Counted from the first letter of the stretch, positions 19,854 to 29,292 are shown. The stretch is DNA of 64,000 nucleotides from Sphingobium xenophagum NBRC 107872 (GCF_000367345.1 NZ_BARE01000012.1:1-64000); one strand, 5' to 3'. Numbers and translations are program-made. The notes: generated by a model from the sequence alone, not told the origin.

Positions 19854-21378
19854 AGCGCGCCCATTCCTCGGCGAAGCTGCGCACCAGCGCCTGATTGTCC
19901 AGACGGTTTACCGGCACCCGGCGGCGTGCCATGTCGAGCGGAAAGACCAATGCCTGCCGGGCGGTCGCATCCGACAAAAATCGATTGCCAGGCAGCAGGC
20001 GCGTCGTCGTGCCAGGATCGACCAGCCCGGCCAGGATGAAGCCCCATTCGCCGAAGCTCGGCACATAGACATGATAGGGTCTGGTCTGAAAACCGGCCGT
20101 CTCCAGCGTCTGCGCCACCGTCCAGAAAGCGGCGGGCGCGACCAGCGGCGACGTGCTCTGGACCACTGCCATGCCGCCGGGCGCCAGATGCGGGCGCAAC
20201 ATGCGGTAGAAGGTTTCGGTATAGAGCTTGCCCACCGAGAAATCGACCGGATCGGGAAAGTCGACGATGATGACATCGAAGCGCGCCTTCGTCTCGCGTA
20301 CCCACCGGAAAGCATCAGCGTTGACGACATGCATACGCTTGTCGGTCAGCGCATCGCCGTTCAGCGCGCGCAGCAGGCCGGTCTGACTGAACAGGCGGGT
20401 CATGGCGGGATCAAGGTCGACCAATGTGACATGCCGCACGCCGGGATGGCGGAACACCTCGCGCGCGGCCAGCCCGTCGCCCCCGCCCAGGATCAGTACA
20501 TTGGCCGGGCGTGCTACACGGCCCATTGCCGGATGCACCAGCGCTTCATGATAGCGATATTCGTCGCGTGAGGAAAATTGGAGGTTGCCGTTGAGGTATA
20601 GGCGGATGTCATCGTCGTGTCGGGTCAGCACCAGCCGCTGATAGGGGCTGGACGTCGCGTAAATCACGCGCTCCCCATAAGCGGCGATTTCCGACCAGCG
20701 CTGGATTCGCTCGGCCGTCAGCAAGCCTGCGATCAGGCTCATCATCACGACCAACGCCAGAATGCGTTCCCGCATCAGGCTGGCGCGTGATGGTACTAGA
20801 AGCAACAGGAGCAGCGCGACACCGACATTGAGCAGGCCGAACATGAGCCCGGTTCGGATCAGTCCCAGATGTGGCACCAGCAGGAGCGGAAACAGCAATG
20901 AAGCAGCCAGTGCGCCGACATAGTCGAAGGTCAGCACGTTCGACACCGTCTCGCTGAAATCGAACCGGTCGCGCAGGATGCGCATCAGCAGCGGAATCTC
21001 CAGACCCACCAGAAAGCCGATGACAAAGACAAGGCCATAGAGGATCGGGCGAAACTGCTCCACCAGCGGGAAAAGCAGGAACAACCCCGCTGCCGACCAG
21101 CCACCCACCAGCGCCACCAATATCTCGACCCGGATGAACAGGCGCAGCTCGTCGCGCTTGACATAGCGTGAGCACCAACTGCCCACTCCCATGGCGAACA
21201 GATAGGTGCCTATGATGATCGAAAATTGCGTGACGCTGTCGCCCAGCAGATAGCTGGCGATCGTCCCGGCAAGCAGTTCGTAGATGAGGCCGCAGGTCGC
21301 GACAGCGAACACGCTGGCCAGCAGCAACCCGACCAGCGCGGTGCGCCTGCGCTCGGTCGGCGCCGATGCGTCAGCCAT
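19843..21378 (-). CDS. Membrane-bound spermidine-synthase-like aminopropyltransferase
   Basis: 511 residues. About 200 N-terminal residues form six or seven transmembrane helices. The soluble C-terminal domain is SpeE-like: NGNLQFSSRDEYRYHEALVH, the SAM-type loop LILGGGDGLAAREV, LVDLDPAMTRLF and IIVDFPDPVDFS in place of the canonical DSTDPxGP. It would transfer an aminopropyl group from decarboxylated SAM to an amine at the membrane. The variant catalytic loop means the acceptor may not be putrescine. It overlaps the downstream flavoprotein gene by 11 bp. Confidence 0.88.
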   Translation of the reverse strand: MADASAPTERRRTALVGLLLASVFAVATCGLIYELLAGTIASYLLGDSVTQFSIIIGTYLFAMGVGSWCSRYVKRDELRLFIRVEILVALVGGWSAAGLFLLFPLVEQFRPILYGLVFVIGFLVGLEIPLLMRILRDRFDFSETVSNVLTFDYVGALAASLLFPLLLVPHLGLIRTGLMFGLLNVGVALLLLLLVPSRASLMRERILALVVMMSLIAGLLTAERIQRWSEIAAYGERVIYATSSPYQRLVLTRHDDDIRLYLNGNLQFSSRDEYRYHEALVHPAMGRVARPANVLILGGGDGLAAREVFRHPGVRHVTLVDLDPAMTRLFSQTGLLRALNGDALTDKRMHVVNADAFRWVRETKARFDVIIVDFPDPVDFSVGKLYTETFYRMLRPHLAPGGMAVVQSTSPLVAPAAFWTVAQTLETAGFQTRPYHVYVPSFGEWGFILAGLVDPGTTTRLLPGNRFLSDATARQALVFPLDMARRRVPVNRLDNQALVRSFAEEWARYEG

Positions 21379-21583
21379 GAATAGCGGCAGCTACGATGAT
21401 ACCCAGGGCAATGGCGATGGCGCCAGCGAACTGGGCAACGGCGACATTCTGCTTGTCCCTTATCTCCTCCCACAGCTTGCCCGGCGTCAGCAGGTCCAAA
21501 AGAACGAAGCCGGCGACGAAAACGAGCATGCCGATCCCGGCATAGACCAACGAATTGAGCAAGGTCGGCAGAGCGATGATCAT
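21371..21583 (-). CDS. DUF350 small membrane protein
   Basis: 70 residues with two predicted transmembrane helices (about 8-32 and 46-68). The conserved FVAGFVLLDLLTPGKLWEEI turn and the QNVAVAQFAGAIAIALGI helix are the DUF350 (YjfL-type) pattern. The family commonly occurs near SPFH, PspA-like and spermidine-synthase-like genes and is thought to act in envelope stress. No biochemical role is known. It overlaps the SpeE-like gene by 8 bp. Confidence 0.87.
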   Translation of the reverse strand: MIIALPTLLNSLVYAGIGMLVFVAGFVLLDLLTPGKLWEEIRDKQNVAVAQFAGAIAIALGIIVAAAIHG

Positions 21584-21592
21584 CGACGTCTC

Positions 21593-21739
21593 CTATTTAT
21601 GGGTGGGGCCGTAGGCGCGGGCGGCGCCGGCAGTGCGTCCGCCGTCGGCGAAGGGCGAATAGCCCTGCGCCGCGGCAGTCAGATAAAGACCCAATACGCC
21701 CAGGCACCAAAGGGCGTAGAGGAAGCTGCTGCGGCTCAT
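21593..21739 (-). CDS. 48-aa small membrane/secreted peptide
   Basis: MSRSSFLYALWCLGVLGLYL begins the peptide, giving one hydrophobic helix (residues 6-24). A small glycine/alanine-rich tail with YSPF and YGPT follows. Its ATG overlaps the stop of the upstream DUF4178 gene (ATGA at 21736-21739) and its stop is 10 bp before DUF350. That fills an otherwise empty 150-bp gap in a fully overlapping operon. It could be a signal-anchored peptide; there is no known family that I recognise. Confidence 0.72.
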   Translation of the reverse strand: MSRSSFLYALWCLGVLGLYLTAAAQGYSPFADGGRTAGAARAYGPTHK

Positions 21740-23076
21740 GGCGCTTCCATCCCCCGCAACCAGTCGTCGGCATCGGCGGGTGAACCGTCCTTCTGCGCCA
21801 GCCGGGCATTTTCGAACAAGATGTGAAGGACCAGCATGAACAATGGTGGTAACAGGATCATCAGCACCGCCAGCCAGAAATTGGACGTGAAGCGAGCGCC
21901 GCGCGCCACCGTCAGGTTGACCTCGATCGGGGGCTGGCCTTCGGTCTTGTAGGTACTGCTCGACGCGTCAAAGGTCCAATTGCCAGAACTGCCCCAATGA
22001 TGCGCCTGCGCATCGACGACGAGATCGTAAGTTCCGGCAGGCAGACTCGCAACCTTCAAGGTCTGCGACCGCGCCCCTTCGGACCAATAGCCGTCCGAGT
22101 CCCGGCCCGAATAATGTTCGTTCAGGGCATAGGCGTCATAGCTGTCCTGCGTCTTACGATTGACGAAGGCGACGTCGATATCGACCCAGCCTTGCTCCAC
22201 ACCGGGTGTCATCGCCTCGACCGTCATCGCCTGTTTGCCGAGCGGCAGCACGATTGGGCCGAATGTCTGCGACACTGTGGGGCCGTCGGGCGTCACCGAC
22301 AGGCTGAACATTTGCGGTTGCATGGTCCTGCCGAACAGGGTCAGCAAAACCAGCAGCGCCACGAAGGACAGGGCAGCGATCGGCCACCAGCCCTTGATCC
22401 GCCGGGCATAGGGCGAAGGCTGGTGCGCCAGCGGCGTCATACCGGGTATCCAGACGGGCGGCGGATCGACATCGAATGCCGCCCGTATCTCCCGCCCGGT
22501 CAACAGTTCGCTGATCGTCCAGCTATTCTCCCGATCATCCTGTTCCAGGCTGAGCATGAAGCCGGGGCGTACATAGTCGCTCGCGCGCACTTCCTCGCCC
22601 GGCTTCACCCGCCAGTAGAATTCGCCCGCCACCCGCGTCACGCGCGCAGTTGTGACGCTGTAAAAGGGGGTGAAGCGTCGACCAGCGACGACCCGGTCCG
22701 GCCCGTCGCGCTGCGGCGCGGCGGTCAGCATCGTGCCCAGACTCCACTGGCCATTCTGCGCGATCAGCCAACGATAGCCGACATAGGGATTGAACAGCAG
22801 ATATTCGTCCCAGATCGCCCAGCCGTCCGACCGTTGCAGCCAGCCGATCGCTTCCCATTCCACGCCGCGCAACGTGCCGCGCGTGCCGAGCGGGATCGCA
22901 AGCGAAGCCTGCATTTCATTGTAGCGGGTGATGATCCGCGCCGCCGGATCGGTCGCGTCGATCAGCGTGCCGCAATATTCGCAGGCCAGCGTGACCGTAT
23001 AGCCGGCCGCGCGAAGGGCGATCGTCCCGCCGCAGGCCGGGCATGACAGGGCGCGGACGCTGTCCTCCTCAGCCAT
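21736..23076 (-). CDS. Zinc-ribbon DUF4178 membrane protein (446 aa)
   Basis: The N-terminal zinc ribbon uses Cys12/15 (CPACG) and Cys32/35 (CEYCG). A DUF4178 beta-domain follows (WEAIGWLQRSDGWAIWDEYL, LLFNPYVGYRWLIAQ). There is a transmembrane helix near residues 226-246 (WWPIAALSFVALLVLLTLFG), a beta-rich presumably exported domain, and a second helix near residues 400-425. The topology places the ribbon in the cytoplasm and the middle domain outside. It overlaps both neighbours. DUF4178 proteins have no established activity. Confidence 0.82.
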   Translation of the reverse strand: MAEEDSVRALSCPACGGTIALRAAGYTVTLACEYCGTLIDATDPAARIITRYNEMQASLAIPLGTRGTLRGVEWEAIGWLQRSDGWAIWDEYLLFNPYVGYRWLIAQNGQWSLGTMLTAAPQRDGPDRVVAGRRFTPFYSVTTARVTRVAGEFYWRVKPGEEVRASDYVRPGFMLSLEQDDRENSWTISELLTGREIRAAFDVDPPPVWIPGMTPLAHQPSPYARRIKGWWPIAALSFVALLVLLTLFGRTMQPQMFSLSVTPDGPTVSQTFGPIVLPLGKQAMTVEAMTPGVEQGWVDIDVAFVNRKTQDSYDAYALNEHYSGRDSDGYWSEGARSQTLKVASLPAGTYDLVVDAQAHHWGSSGNWTFDASSSTYKTEGQPPIEVNLTVARGARFTSNFWLAVLMILLPPLFMLVLHILFENARLAQKDGSPADADDWLRGMEAP

Positions 23077-23737
23077 AAGCGGGCAGGCTCCAGCCGGGAA
23101 GCGGACGCAGGTTACGCGGTTGCAGCGAGGCCAGGTTCACATGATGGCCGACATAGAGGGACGGTCCATGCCGATCTTTCTGGAAGGAGGCGCAGCGCCC
23201 GTCGCGATTGCGAAAATCGACGCTTAGCGCTTCCCAGCCGATGGGCGCGGTGAAGGGCAGTTCGCCTTCGCAGCCGATGCAGCATACGGTGCGGATATCG
23301 GCGACCTCATAGGATTGTCCGGCGATATTGCCGCTTTCGCCCGGTTTGACAGGGGTATCGTTCATCAGGCGGCGGATGACCTGCGCCAGCGATCCCGTCA
23401 GTTCTACCTCGCGCAGCGCCATAAATTGGCCCATAGCCTCCCCAAGCCAGGCGTGACTGCCGTCAGCCAGAAGCATCAGCCATTCGTTCCAGGCGCCATC
23501 GTCCCAGGCCCAGCGCACCCGACCGATGATCTGGAAATTCTGATCGAAACAGCGCCCTTCCGTCCCGATCTGGATCGGGCTGATATCGAACGGCAGGACG
23601 CCAGCCTCCCCCATCCCCTGCGCGCCCTGATTGTAACGCACCACGAGCGTGCGACAATAGTCGCACACCCGAACGGGCAGCGCCGACGAGCGGAAGGCAA
23701 CCTCCGCGCCGCAAGTGGGACAGGTGACCAACTGCAT
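23069..23737 (-). CDS. Zinc-ribbon DUF4178 protein (222 aa)
   Basis: A shorter soluble relative of its downstream neighbour. The zinc ribbon uses Cys6/9 (CPTCG) and Cys25/28 (CDYC). Then comes a DUF4178 domain (CFDQNFQIIGRVRWAWDDGA, WNEWLMLLADGSHAWLGEAM). A second pair of cysteines (VCCIGCEGELPF near residue 153) may form another metal site. There is no transmembrane helix. The stop overlaps the next start by 8 bp. It presumably works with the SPFH protein encoded 7 bp upstream. Confidence 0.82.
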   Translation of the reverse strand: MQLVTCPTCGAEVAFRSSALPVRVCDYCRTLVVRYNQGAQGMGEAGVLPFDISPIQIGTEGRCFDQNFQIIGRVRWAWDDGAWNEWLMLLADGSHAWLGEAMGQFMALREVELTGSLAQVIRRLMNDTPVKPGESGNIAGQSYEVADIRTVCCIGCEGELPFTAPIGWEALSVDFRNRDGRCASFQKDRHGPSLYVGHHVNLASLQPRNLRPLPGWSLPAYG

Positions 23738-23743
23738 ACGGTG

Positions 23744-24733
23744 CTATCGAATACGGCCCAGCAGTTCCGCCTTCTTCGTATCGAATTCGGCTTGGGTCAG
23801 CGCGCCCATATCCAGCAGCTTGTGCAGCTTTTCGATCAGCGCGAACGGGTCTTCGGCCGGGGCGGAGGGCGCGCTCGCTGTGCCGCCCAAGGCGCCGGTC
23901 ATCGCCTGGCCGATGGCCAGCCCGGCCGCAGCGCCGGCACCGACCCCGGCAACGCCACCAGACTGAGCGGCGGCCGTCTCGATTGCTTCGGCTGCCTGGA
24001 ATTTGGCGTAGCGGTCAAGATCGCCCAGCACGCGCATCGAACTGGCCTTGTCGAGATGTTTCTGTACCTCTTCGGGAAGGGACAGGCTCTCTACAAAGAA
24101 GCTTTCGACCGACAGCCCCCATTGGGCGAAGGTCGGCGTGACCGCGGCCTTGAGCGCTTCGGACAAAGCGGTCTGGCTGGCTGCCAGATCCAGGAAAGCG
24201 GTGCCGCCGCCGGCCACCCCCGTCGCAAGCGCAGTCTGGATCGCGGCACGCAGTTGCGGCTCGATATCCGCCACCTTCACCTCGCCCAGCGTGCCCATGA
24301 TGCGCGAGGCAAAGGGTGCTACCTCTTTGATACGGAAGCTGTAACTGCCAAAGGCGCGGACGCGCAGCGGCCCCAGTTCGGGATCGCGTAGCGTCACCGG
24401 CTGCGCCGTGCCCCATTTCAGGCCGATCTGCTCCTTTTCGGAGAAGAAATAGACGTCCGACTTGAAGGGCGACTTGAAACCCTTGTCCCAGTTCATGATG
24501 GCCGTCATCAGTGGCAGGGTAGATGTGTCGAGCGTGTAAAGGCCGGGACCGAACATATCCGCGATCCGCCCTTCGTTGAAGAAGGCGGCGATCTGCCCCT
24601 CCCGCACCGTCAGTTGCGCGCCATTCTGGATTTCCCGGTCGGCGAGCGGAACGCGCCAGCCGAGCTGACCCGGCTCTTCCACCCAGTCGATGACATCCAC
24701 AAACTGTTTCGACAGAAAATCCAATATACCCAT
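23744..24733 (-). CDS. SPFH/Band-7 domain protein with SHOCT tail
   Basis: 329 residues from the ATG at 24733; longer upstream frames look non-coding and are rejected. The SPFH domain spans about residues 15-240 (LTVREGQIAAFFNEGRIADM, SYSFRIKEVAPFASRIMG). A Gly/Ala-rich linker follows, then a C-terminal SHOCT motif (LIEKLHKLLDMGALTQAEFD). Such proteins form membrane-associated oligomers. It is the first gene of the eight-gene operon ending with speD, so it probably scaffolds the DUF4178/DUF350/SpeE-like partners. Confidence 0.87.
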   Translation of the reverse strand: MGILDFLSKQFVDVIDWVEEPGQLGWRVPLADREIQNGAQLTVREGQIAAFFNEGRIADMFGPGLYTLDTSTLPLMTAIMNWDKGFKSPFKSDVYFFSEKEQIGLKWGTAQPVTLRDPELGPLRVRAFGSYSFRIKEVAPFASRIMGTLGEVKVADIEPQLRAAIQTALATGVAGGGTAFLDLAASQTALSEALKAAVTPTFAQWGLSVESFFVESLSLPEEVQKHLDKASSMRVLGDLDRYAKFQAAEAIETAAAQSGGVAGVGAGAAAGLAIGQAMTGALGGTASAPSAPAEDPFALIEKLHKLLDMGALTQAEFDTKKAELLGRIR

Positions 24734-25026
24734 GTCGCTCCCCCACGCTGGTCGCCAGCTTAGAATAGCAGGCCCACGGGACAAGCGAAATTGCAGCATG
24801 CGAGACTTATGACCCTTTTCTGATCTTGTCCGAGGTCGCGATCCGGTTCCGCTTGCAACCCCTTTGGCGCCGTTTGACGCCTTACGTCCTGCTCTCAACG
24901 GCGGACGAGAGGTCGATGCCCCCGTTGCCGAAGAGCCTTGGATATTCACCCGCGATTGCAAGAGCCATCAAACACTTGCTTAAACCGCAGCCGCAGACAT
25001 TATGGCGCAAATCTCAGGGGGATGTT
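24734..25026. promoter_or_regulatory. Divergent region between the SPFH operon and the DUF3857 gene
   Basis: 293 bp that must hold both promoters. The open frame continues upstream of 25027 without a stop back to 24826, but the residues there do not resemble a signal peptide. AGGGGAT at 25016-25022 is a good Shine-Dalgarno for the GTG at 25027. No operator palindrome was recognised. Confidence 0.4.
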
Positions 25027-27060
25027 GTGCGGTTCACGATTTCTGCTTGCTTGGCGAGCCTGCTTGCCGGATCCACCGCTTATGCAGCGAACAGTAAGAT
25101 TCAAACTGGGCCTGCGCCCAAATGGGCCGTCCAGTCGGAGCCTATGCCTGTTCCTGCCGACGCTGCAGGCGCGGTTTTCATCCGCCGTCAGGACACTGAG
25201 GTTCATCTCGATGACAAAGGGCAACTGCTCTACAACGGCTATCGCATAAAGATCCTACATCCCAACGCGCTTCAGCTTGGCAATCTGTCGCTGGCATGGA
25301 ATCCAGCGGCTGGTTCGCCTGTCGTCCACGCAATGAAGATCCATCGCGAAGGTCAGGTCATCGACTTATTGAAGACGGCTTCGTTCGAGATTCTGCGTCG
25401 AGAAGACCAGCTTGAAGCGGCAAGGCTGGATGGCAATCTGACCGCCGTTTTGCGTGTGCCCGATCTCAGGGTCGGGGATGAAATCGAGTTTGGCGCAACG
25501 CTCCCTGCGAGTGATCCCACGTTGGGGAAGGACGATGCCGGCCTGCTTCTCCTTGCCGCCGATCCGGCGCCGGGCCGATACCATCTTCGTCTAAGTTGGG
25601 AGGAAAAAAACAAGCCCGCCATCAAGATGACCAACGATATGATGACGGTGGCTGAACAGAGCCCGAATGCCATCGACTATCGGTTCGACAACCCTGGCGT
25701 CCTGGCGCCGCCCAAGGATGCGCCCCCTCGTTATCAATGGCAGCGGGTCGTCGAGTATAGCAGTTTCAGCGACTGGCAGGGCATATCGCGCCTTTTTGCG
25801 CCGCTATTTGCCAATGCGTCGAGTCTGAACGCCAACTCCTCACTCAAGCAGGAGGCCGCCCGCATCGCCGCGGCCCATGCGAAGCCGCTCGACCGCGCTG
25901 CCGCCGCCCTGAAAATGGTGCAGCAGGATGTCCGCTATATTTATGTCGGGCTGAATGGCGGCAATCTGACACCGGCAGGAGCCGATGAGACATGGCAACG
26001 CCGTTACGGCGATTGCAAGGCCAAGACCGCTCTGCTGTTGGCATTGCTGCGTGAGCTAGGCGTCGAAGCCGAGCCGGTCCTCGTCAATAATAGTGGTACT
26101 GATGATGGCATGGATCAGCGGCTGCCCAGCCCACGCATGTTCGATCACGTGCTGGTACGGGCGAGCATCGATGGAAAGATCTATTGGCTTGATGGCACGA
26201 TGCCTGCCGTTGTCCCACCTACACAAGAGCCGGTCATTTCCTATCGATGGGTTTTGCCGTTGACCAGGCAGGGAGGCGGTCTTGAGCGGCTTGGCTGGGC
26301 ACCTGCTTCGCGACCGAATGAGATCACGCTATTCGAAATCGATGCGCGTGCTGGCTTCGACAAGCCCGCACGCATTACCAATACAACCATCAAGCGCGGA
26401 ATCGAAGGCTTGCAGCAGGAGGTGCAATTTTCTGTAGCGACGCCCACGCAACTGCTCAGCGCGTTTCGTCAGAATGCGATCGGAAATACATGGCAGACCA
26501 TCGAGGATGTTCAGTGGCGCTATGATGCGAAGGCGCAGGCCAGCATATTGACCGTCGTCGGCACAGGCGCCGTCGACTGGGACGATGACGGCGATGGAGT
26601 AAAATCGCTGGCGCTGCCGGGTGGTGGCTTCAACCCGCCAGAAAAGCGAATACGCGCGAAAGAGCAGGATCAGGCGCTGCCATTCTACAACAAGCCGGAT
26701 TTTAGCTGTCACGTCACCACGGTCCGCCTGCCATCCACGACAAGGGCGGAGCAGTGGTCGCACAAGGATGATATTAATAACCGGATGTTTGGGCGCGCAT
26801 ATTACCGTGCATTCGACATATATGACGGCTCGTTGCGCATGATCCGTGGATCGAGAACCGAACAAACGGAAGTCGATGCTTCCAAAGCGCAGCATGACAA
26901 TGGTCGCATCGCTGCGTTTGATAACAGCATGGCATGGATAACCTACAATCCGAGCGGCAAAAACACGGATGCTCAGGCACGCAGTAGAGTGCCTACAACG
27001 ACCGAGATCGATTGGACTGGTGACAATGTGCCCTGCCTGGCATCTGGCCCGGATCGGTGA
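25027..27060 (+). CDS. Exported DUF3857/transglutaminase-like protein
   Basis: About 677 residues from a GTG at 25027, giving the signal peptide VRFTISACLASLLAGSTAYA. The DUF3857 domain follows (residues about 60-230; TEVHLDDKGQLLYNGYRIKI). A transglutaminase-like domain has the conserved segment WQRRYGDCKAKTALLLALLR (Cys) and RMFDHVLV/YWLDGTM (His/Asp region). These envelope proteins may remodel or crosslink periplasmic proteins; no substrate is known. The gene is alone on this strand. Starting at the first in-frame codon (24826) would bury the signal peptide. Confidence 0.83.
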   Translation: MRFTISACLASLLAGSTAYAANSKIQTGPAPKWAVQSEPMPVPADAAGAVFIRRQDTEVHLDDKGQLLYNGYRIKILHPNALQLGNLSLAWNPAAGSPVVHAMKIHREGQVIDLLKTASFEILRREDQLEAARLDGNLTAVLRVPDLRVGDEIEFGATLPASDPTLGKDDAGLLLLAADPAPGRYHLRLSWEEKNKPAIKMTNDMMTVAEQSPNAIDYRFDNPGVLAPPKDAPPRYQWQRVVEYSSFSDWQGISRLFAPLFANASSLNANSSLKQEAARIAAAHAKPLDRAAAALKMVQQDVRYIYVGLNGGNLTPAGADETWQRRYGDCKAKTALLLALLRELGVEAEPVLVNNSGTDDGMDQRLPSPRMFDHVLVRASIDGKIYWLDGTMPAVVPPTQEPVISYRWVLPLTRQGGGLERLGWAPASRPNEITLFEIDARAGFDKPARITNTTIKRGIEGLQQEVQFSVATPTQLLSAFRQNAIGNTWQTIEDVQWRYDAKAQASILTVVGTGAVDWDDDGDGVKSLALPGGGFNPPEKRIRAKEQDQALPFYNKPDFSCHVTTVRLPSTTRAEQWSHKDDINNRMFGRAYYRAFDIYDGSLRMIRGSRTEQTEVDASKAQHDNGRIAAFDNSMAWITYNPSGKNTDAQARSRVPTTTEIDWTGDNVPCLASGPDR

Positions 27061-27182
27061 AAGCGGCGTAGGGTCAGCAGCGGCTGCGGGCCGTGCGGAC
27101 CCGACCCTCTGGAGGCGTTCAGCGGCAAATTCCTTTCATATCGGGATCAGACGGTCCGCTAGCGATCCCAGGCGACAGAATA

Positions 27183-27720
27183 TTAGCCCTCATGCTCGAC
27201 CTGTGCATCAGTACGCTGTATTTGCGTTGTCTTACATCGACCTCGATCATAGCTGCCGACTGTCCGGATAATCTCGCCCTGCTCCGGTTCGACGCGATGG
27301 CCTCCCACAATTCCCGCGAGCACCCGCGCAATCAGTTGGTTGAGCCGGGTCACGACATAGCAGTCGATATTCGGCTCGGCATGTCCGTTGCCGATACCAC
27401 TATCGTCGGTAAGGAAGATATAGCGCCCTCCGGTGAGCGCTGCCATCGCCCGCATGACATATTGGGCGCTATCCTCGACGCCGCTCGCCGCGATCGGGAC
27501 AATTCTGACGCCCTGCTCGCGCAAATGCGCGACCGCATCGAGCGTCGCGCCGAACGCGTCGCGATGGGGTGGTGCGTCCGAGATCAGCAGCACCGCCTTG
27601 GCGGCCTCCGGGCGCCATTGCATATCGTCGGCTGCGATCAGGGCACGGTCGACGGCCTCGGGCATGTCGCCGCCGCCATCGGCATGGGCCGCAAGCAGCT
27701 GGTCGATGCCCTTTACGTAG
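27183..27720 (-). pseudogene. 5'-truncated von Willebrand factor A domain protein
   Basis: The preserved part reads AHADGGGDMPEAVDRALIAA, KAVLLISDAPPHRDAFGATL, and GVRIVPIAASGVEDSAQYVM, then ALTGGRYIFLTDDSG. This is the C-terminal half of a bacterial VWA domain with a natural-looking tail (GEIIRTVGSYDRG). Homology ends near 27720, where the opposite strand begins an NTF2-like fragment. The MIDAS DxSxS half of the domain is therefore lost. No start codon with the right context remains. Confidence 0.7.
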
Positions 27721-27968
27721 ATCCTTTGATGCAGGGAGAAGGACGAGAAGGCATTTCGGCCATGATCGCCGCGGCGCGATCGCAATTTCCTGGACATGAC
27801 TTCGCACTCACCGGCCCGGTCGACGAGCATGGCGGCAATATCCGTTTCTCTTGGGCGCTTTCGATCGATAGCGGGGAGCCTGTGGTGCGAGGAACCGATT
27901 TCGTGCGGGTCGACGCGCAAGGGCGCATCGCAGAGGTCGTAGGCTTTCTAGATGGAGGTGCGGCATGA
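27712..27968 (+). pseudogene. 5'-truncated NTF2/SnoaL-like protein
   Basis: From about 27712 the frame reads YVDPLMQGEGREGISAMIAA, FPGHDFALTGPVDEHG, and GEPVVRGTDFVRVDAQGRIA, then EVVGFLDGG. This is a SnoaL-like domain lacking its first helix and strand. The upstream part of the open frame is antisense to the VWA fragment, which marks a rearrangement point near 27715. Its stop overlaps the start of the adjacent hydrolase remnant (ATGA), showing an original operon. Confidence 0.72.
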
Positions 27969-28440
27969 CAGTGCCTTTTGTCGAAAGCGAGGATGGTCAT
28001 CGTTGGAGCGATGGGGCCGCTTCTGGTCGCCTCGGAAGAGAAGCCCCGCCCGGCGCGTCGGCAGAAATGCTCGATATGCTCATGACACAGATGGGAGCGA
28101 TTCTGGGGGCTGAATCGAGGCCACCAAGGATGCGTTTGCGCCGGGGACCAATCCAGCAGTCAGCGAATGGCTCGGTAGCATGATCCTCGACTGCTCACGA
28201 TGGACCTCCATCGATCTCCAACGTGCCTTCATGCACACGGATTTCCGGGCGAAAGCGGAGGCGCTTCGGTTGCGGATGACGATCATTTACGGTGATCGCG
28301 ATGCGTCGGTCCCGATCTATCCCACCGGCGGGCGCTATGCCGAACTGATCCCGCAGTCTCGGCTTGTGGTTCACGAAGGTGCGCCGCACGTCGTCATTCA
28401 CCCAACGAGGCACGCGCGTGGAGTGAGCAAGCGGAACCTT
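27965..28440 (+). pseudogene. Decayed alpha/beta hydrolase (haloperoxidase-like)
   Basis: The N-terminus MTVPFVESEDG is followed by a deletion to VIVGAMGPLLVASEEKP in another frame, then PAEMLDMLMTQMGA. From 28118, in a third frame, it reads DAFAPGTNPAVSEWLGSMIL, DCSRWTSIDLQRAF and TIIYGDRDASVPIYPTG, then EGAPHVV. The acid (GDRDAS) and His (EGAPH) survive, but the nucleophile-elbow serine segment is gone and frameshifts separate the pieces. The 3' end runs into foreign sequence before the IS3 element. Confidence 0.72.
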
Positions 28441-28500
28441 TTCGTTGGGAAACTGCAAATTGCTCCTGATCTGCCCCCGCCGAATGGACCGATTGGTTTG

Positions 28501-29277
28501 TTAGTGAATTAAGGTTATTGCCGCCATATCCAGACGGAGGTGGAGCGAAGCGGAACCGGAGGCCGAGATATGGCGGTGTCGCCGTTTCCGGGCCGGTGGT
28601 CGGTAGCCCAGGCTGCCGTGCGGGCGGACAGTGTTGTAATGCCGCCGCCATGATTCGATCAGCACTTTGGCCTCGGCGAGACTATAGAAGATCTTGCCAT
28701 TAAGCAGTTCGTTGCGAAGCGACCCATCGAAGCTTTCGTTATATCCATTCTCCCATGGTGATCCCGGTGCGATGTAGAGCGTCTTCACGCCGATCTGCCC
28801 CAGCCATTTCTGGACGGCAGTTGCGATAAATTCGCTGCCGTTGTCCGACCGTATATGTGCGCGCGGGTCGCGGGAGATGAACAAGTCGGCCAGGGCCGCC
28901 AGCACGTCTTCATGGCGGAGCTGCCGTGCAACGATGGGCGCGAGGCATTCCCTGCTGGCCTCGTCGATGATGGTCAAGATACGGAACTTGCCACCCTCAT
29001 GCGTGCGCCCTGCGACGAAGTCGTAAGCCCATAATGCCCCGGATATTGGGGCTGCAGGCGGATGCAGGACCCGTCGTTAAGCCACATGCGTCCACGTTTT
29101 GGCTGGCGCAGCGGAACCTTTAGCCCCTCACGCCGCCAGATCCGCTCAACTCGTTTATGGTTCACTTTCCATTTGCCCTGTGTCGATCGATGCTGGCCCA
29201 GCACCCGGCAGATCCGTCGTTCGGACACCGGCACCGGAAGCTCTCGTCGCACATGATCGATGCAGCGTCGTCGTCGC
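28501..29277 (-). pseudogene. IS3 transposase OrfB, frameshifted
   Basis: The 5' segment (to about 29036) reads VSERRICRVLGQHRSTQGKW and KRVERIWRREGLKVPLRQPK. The 3' segment reads [51 protein letters not shown] and [14 protein letters not shown], so DDE residues are present. The frames meet at GGGCATTATGGGCTTAC (minus strand), where the expected PGH-x-WAYDF needs one more base. This is not the usual OrfA/OrfB frameshift site, so it looks like an inactivating deletion. Confidence 0.8.
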
Positions 29278-29292
29278 GAGGGGCTTAGAAGT

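Noticed and set aside
18312-20571. Plus-strand frames of 396 and 344 codons opposite the flavoprotein and SpeE-like genes
   Set aside because: Antisense shadows with no recognisable fold.
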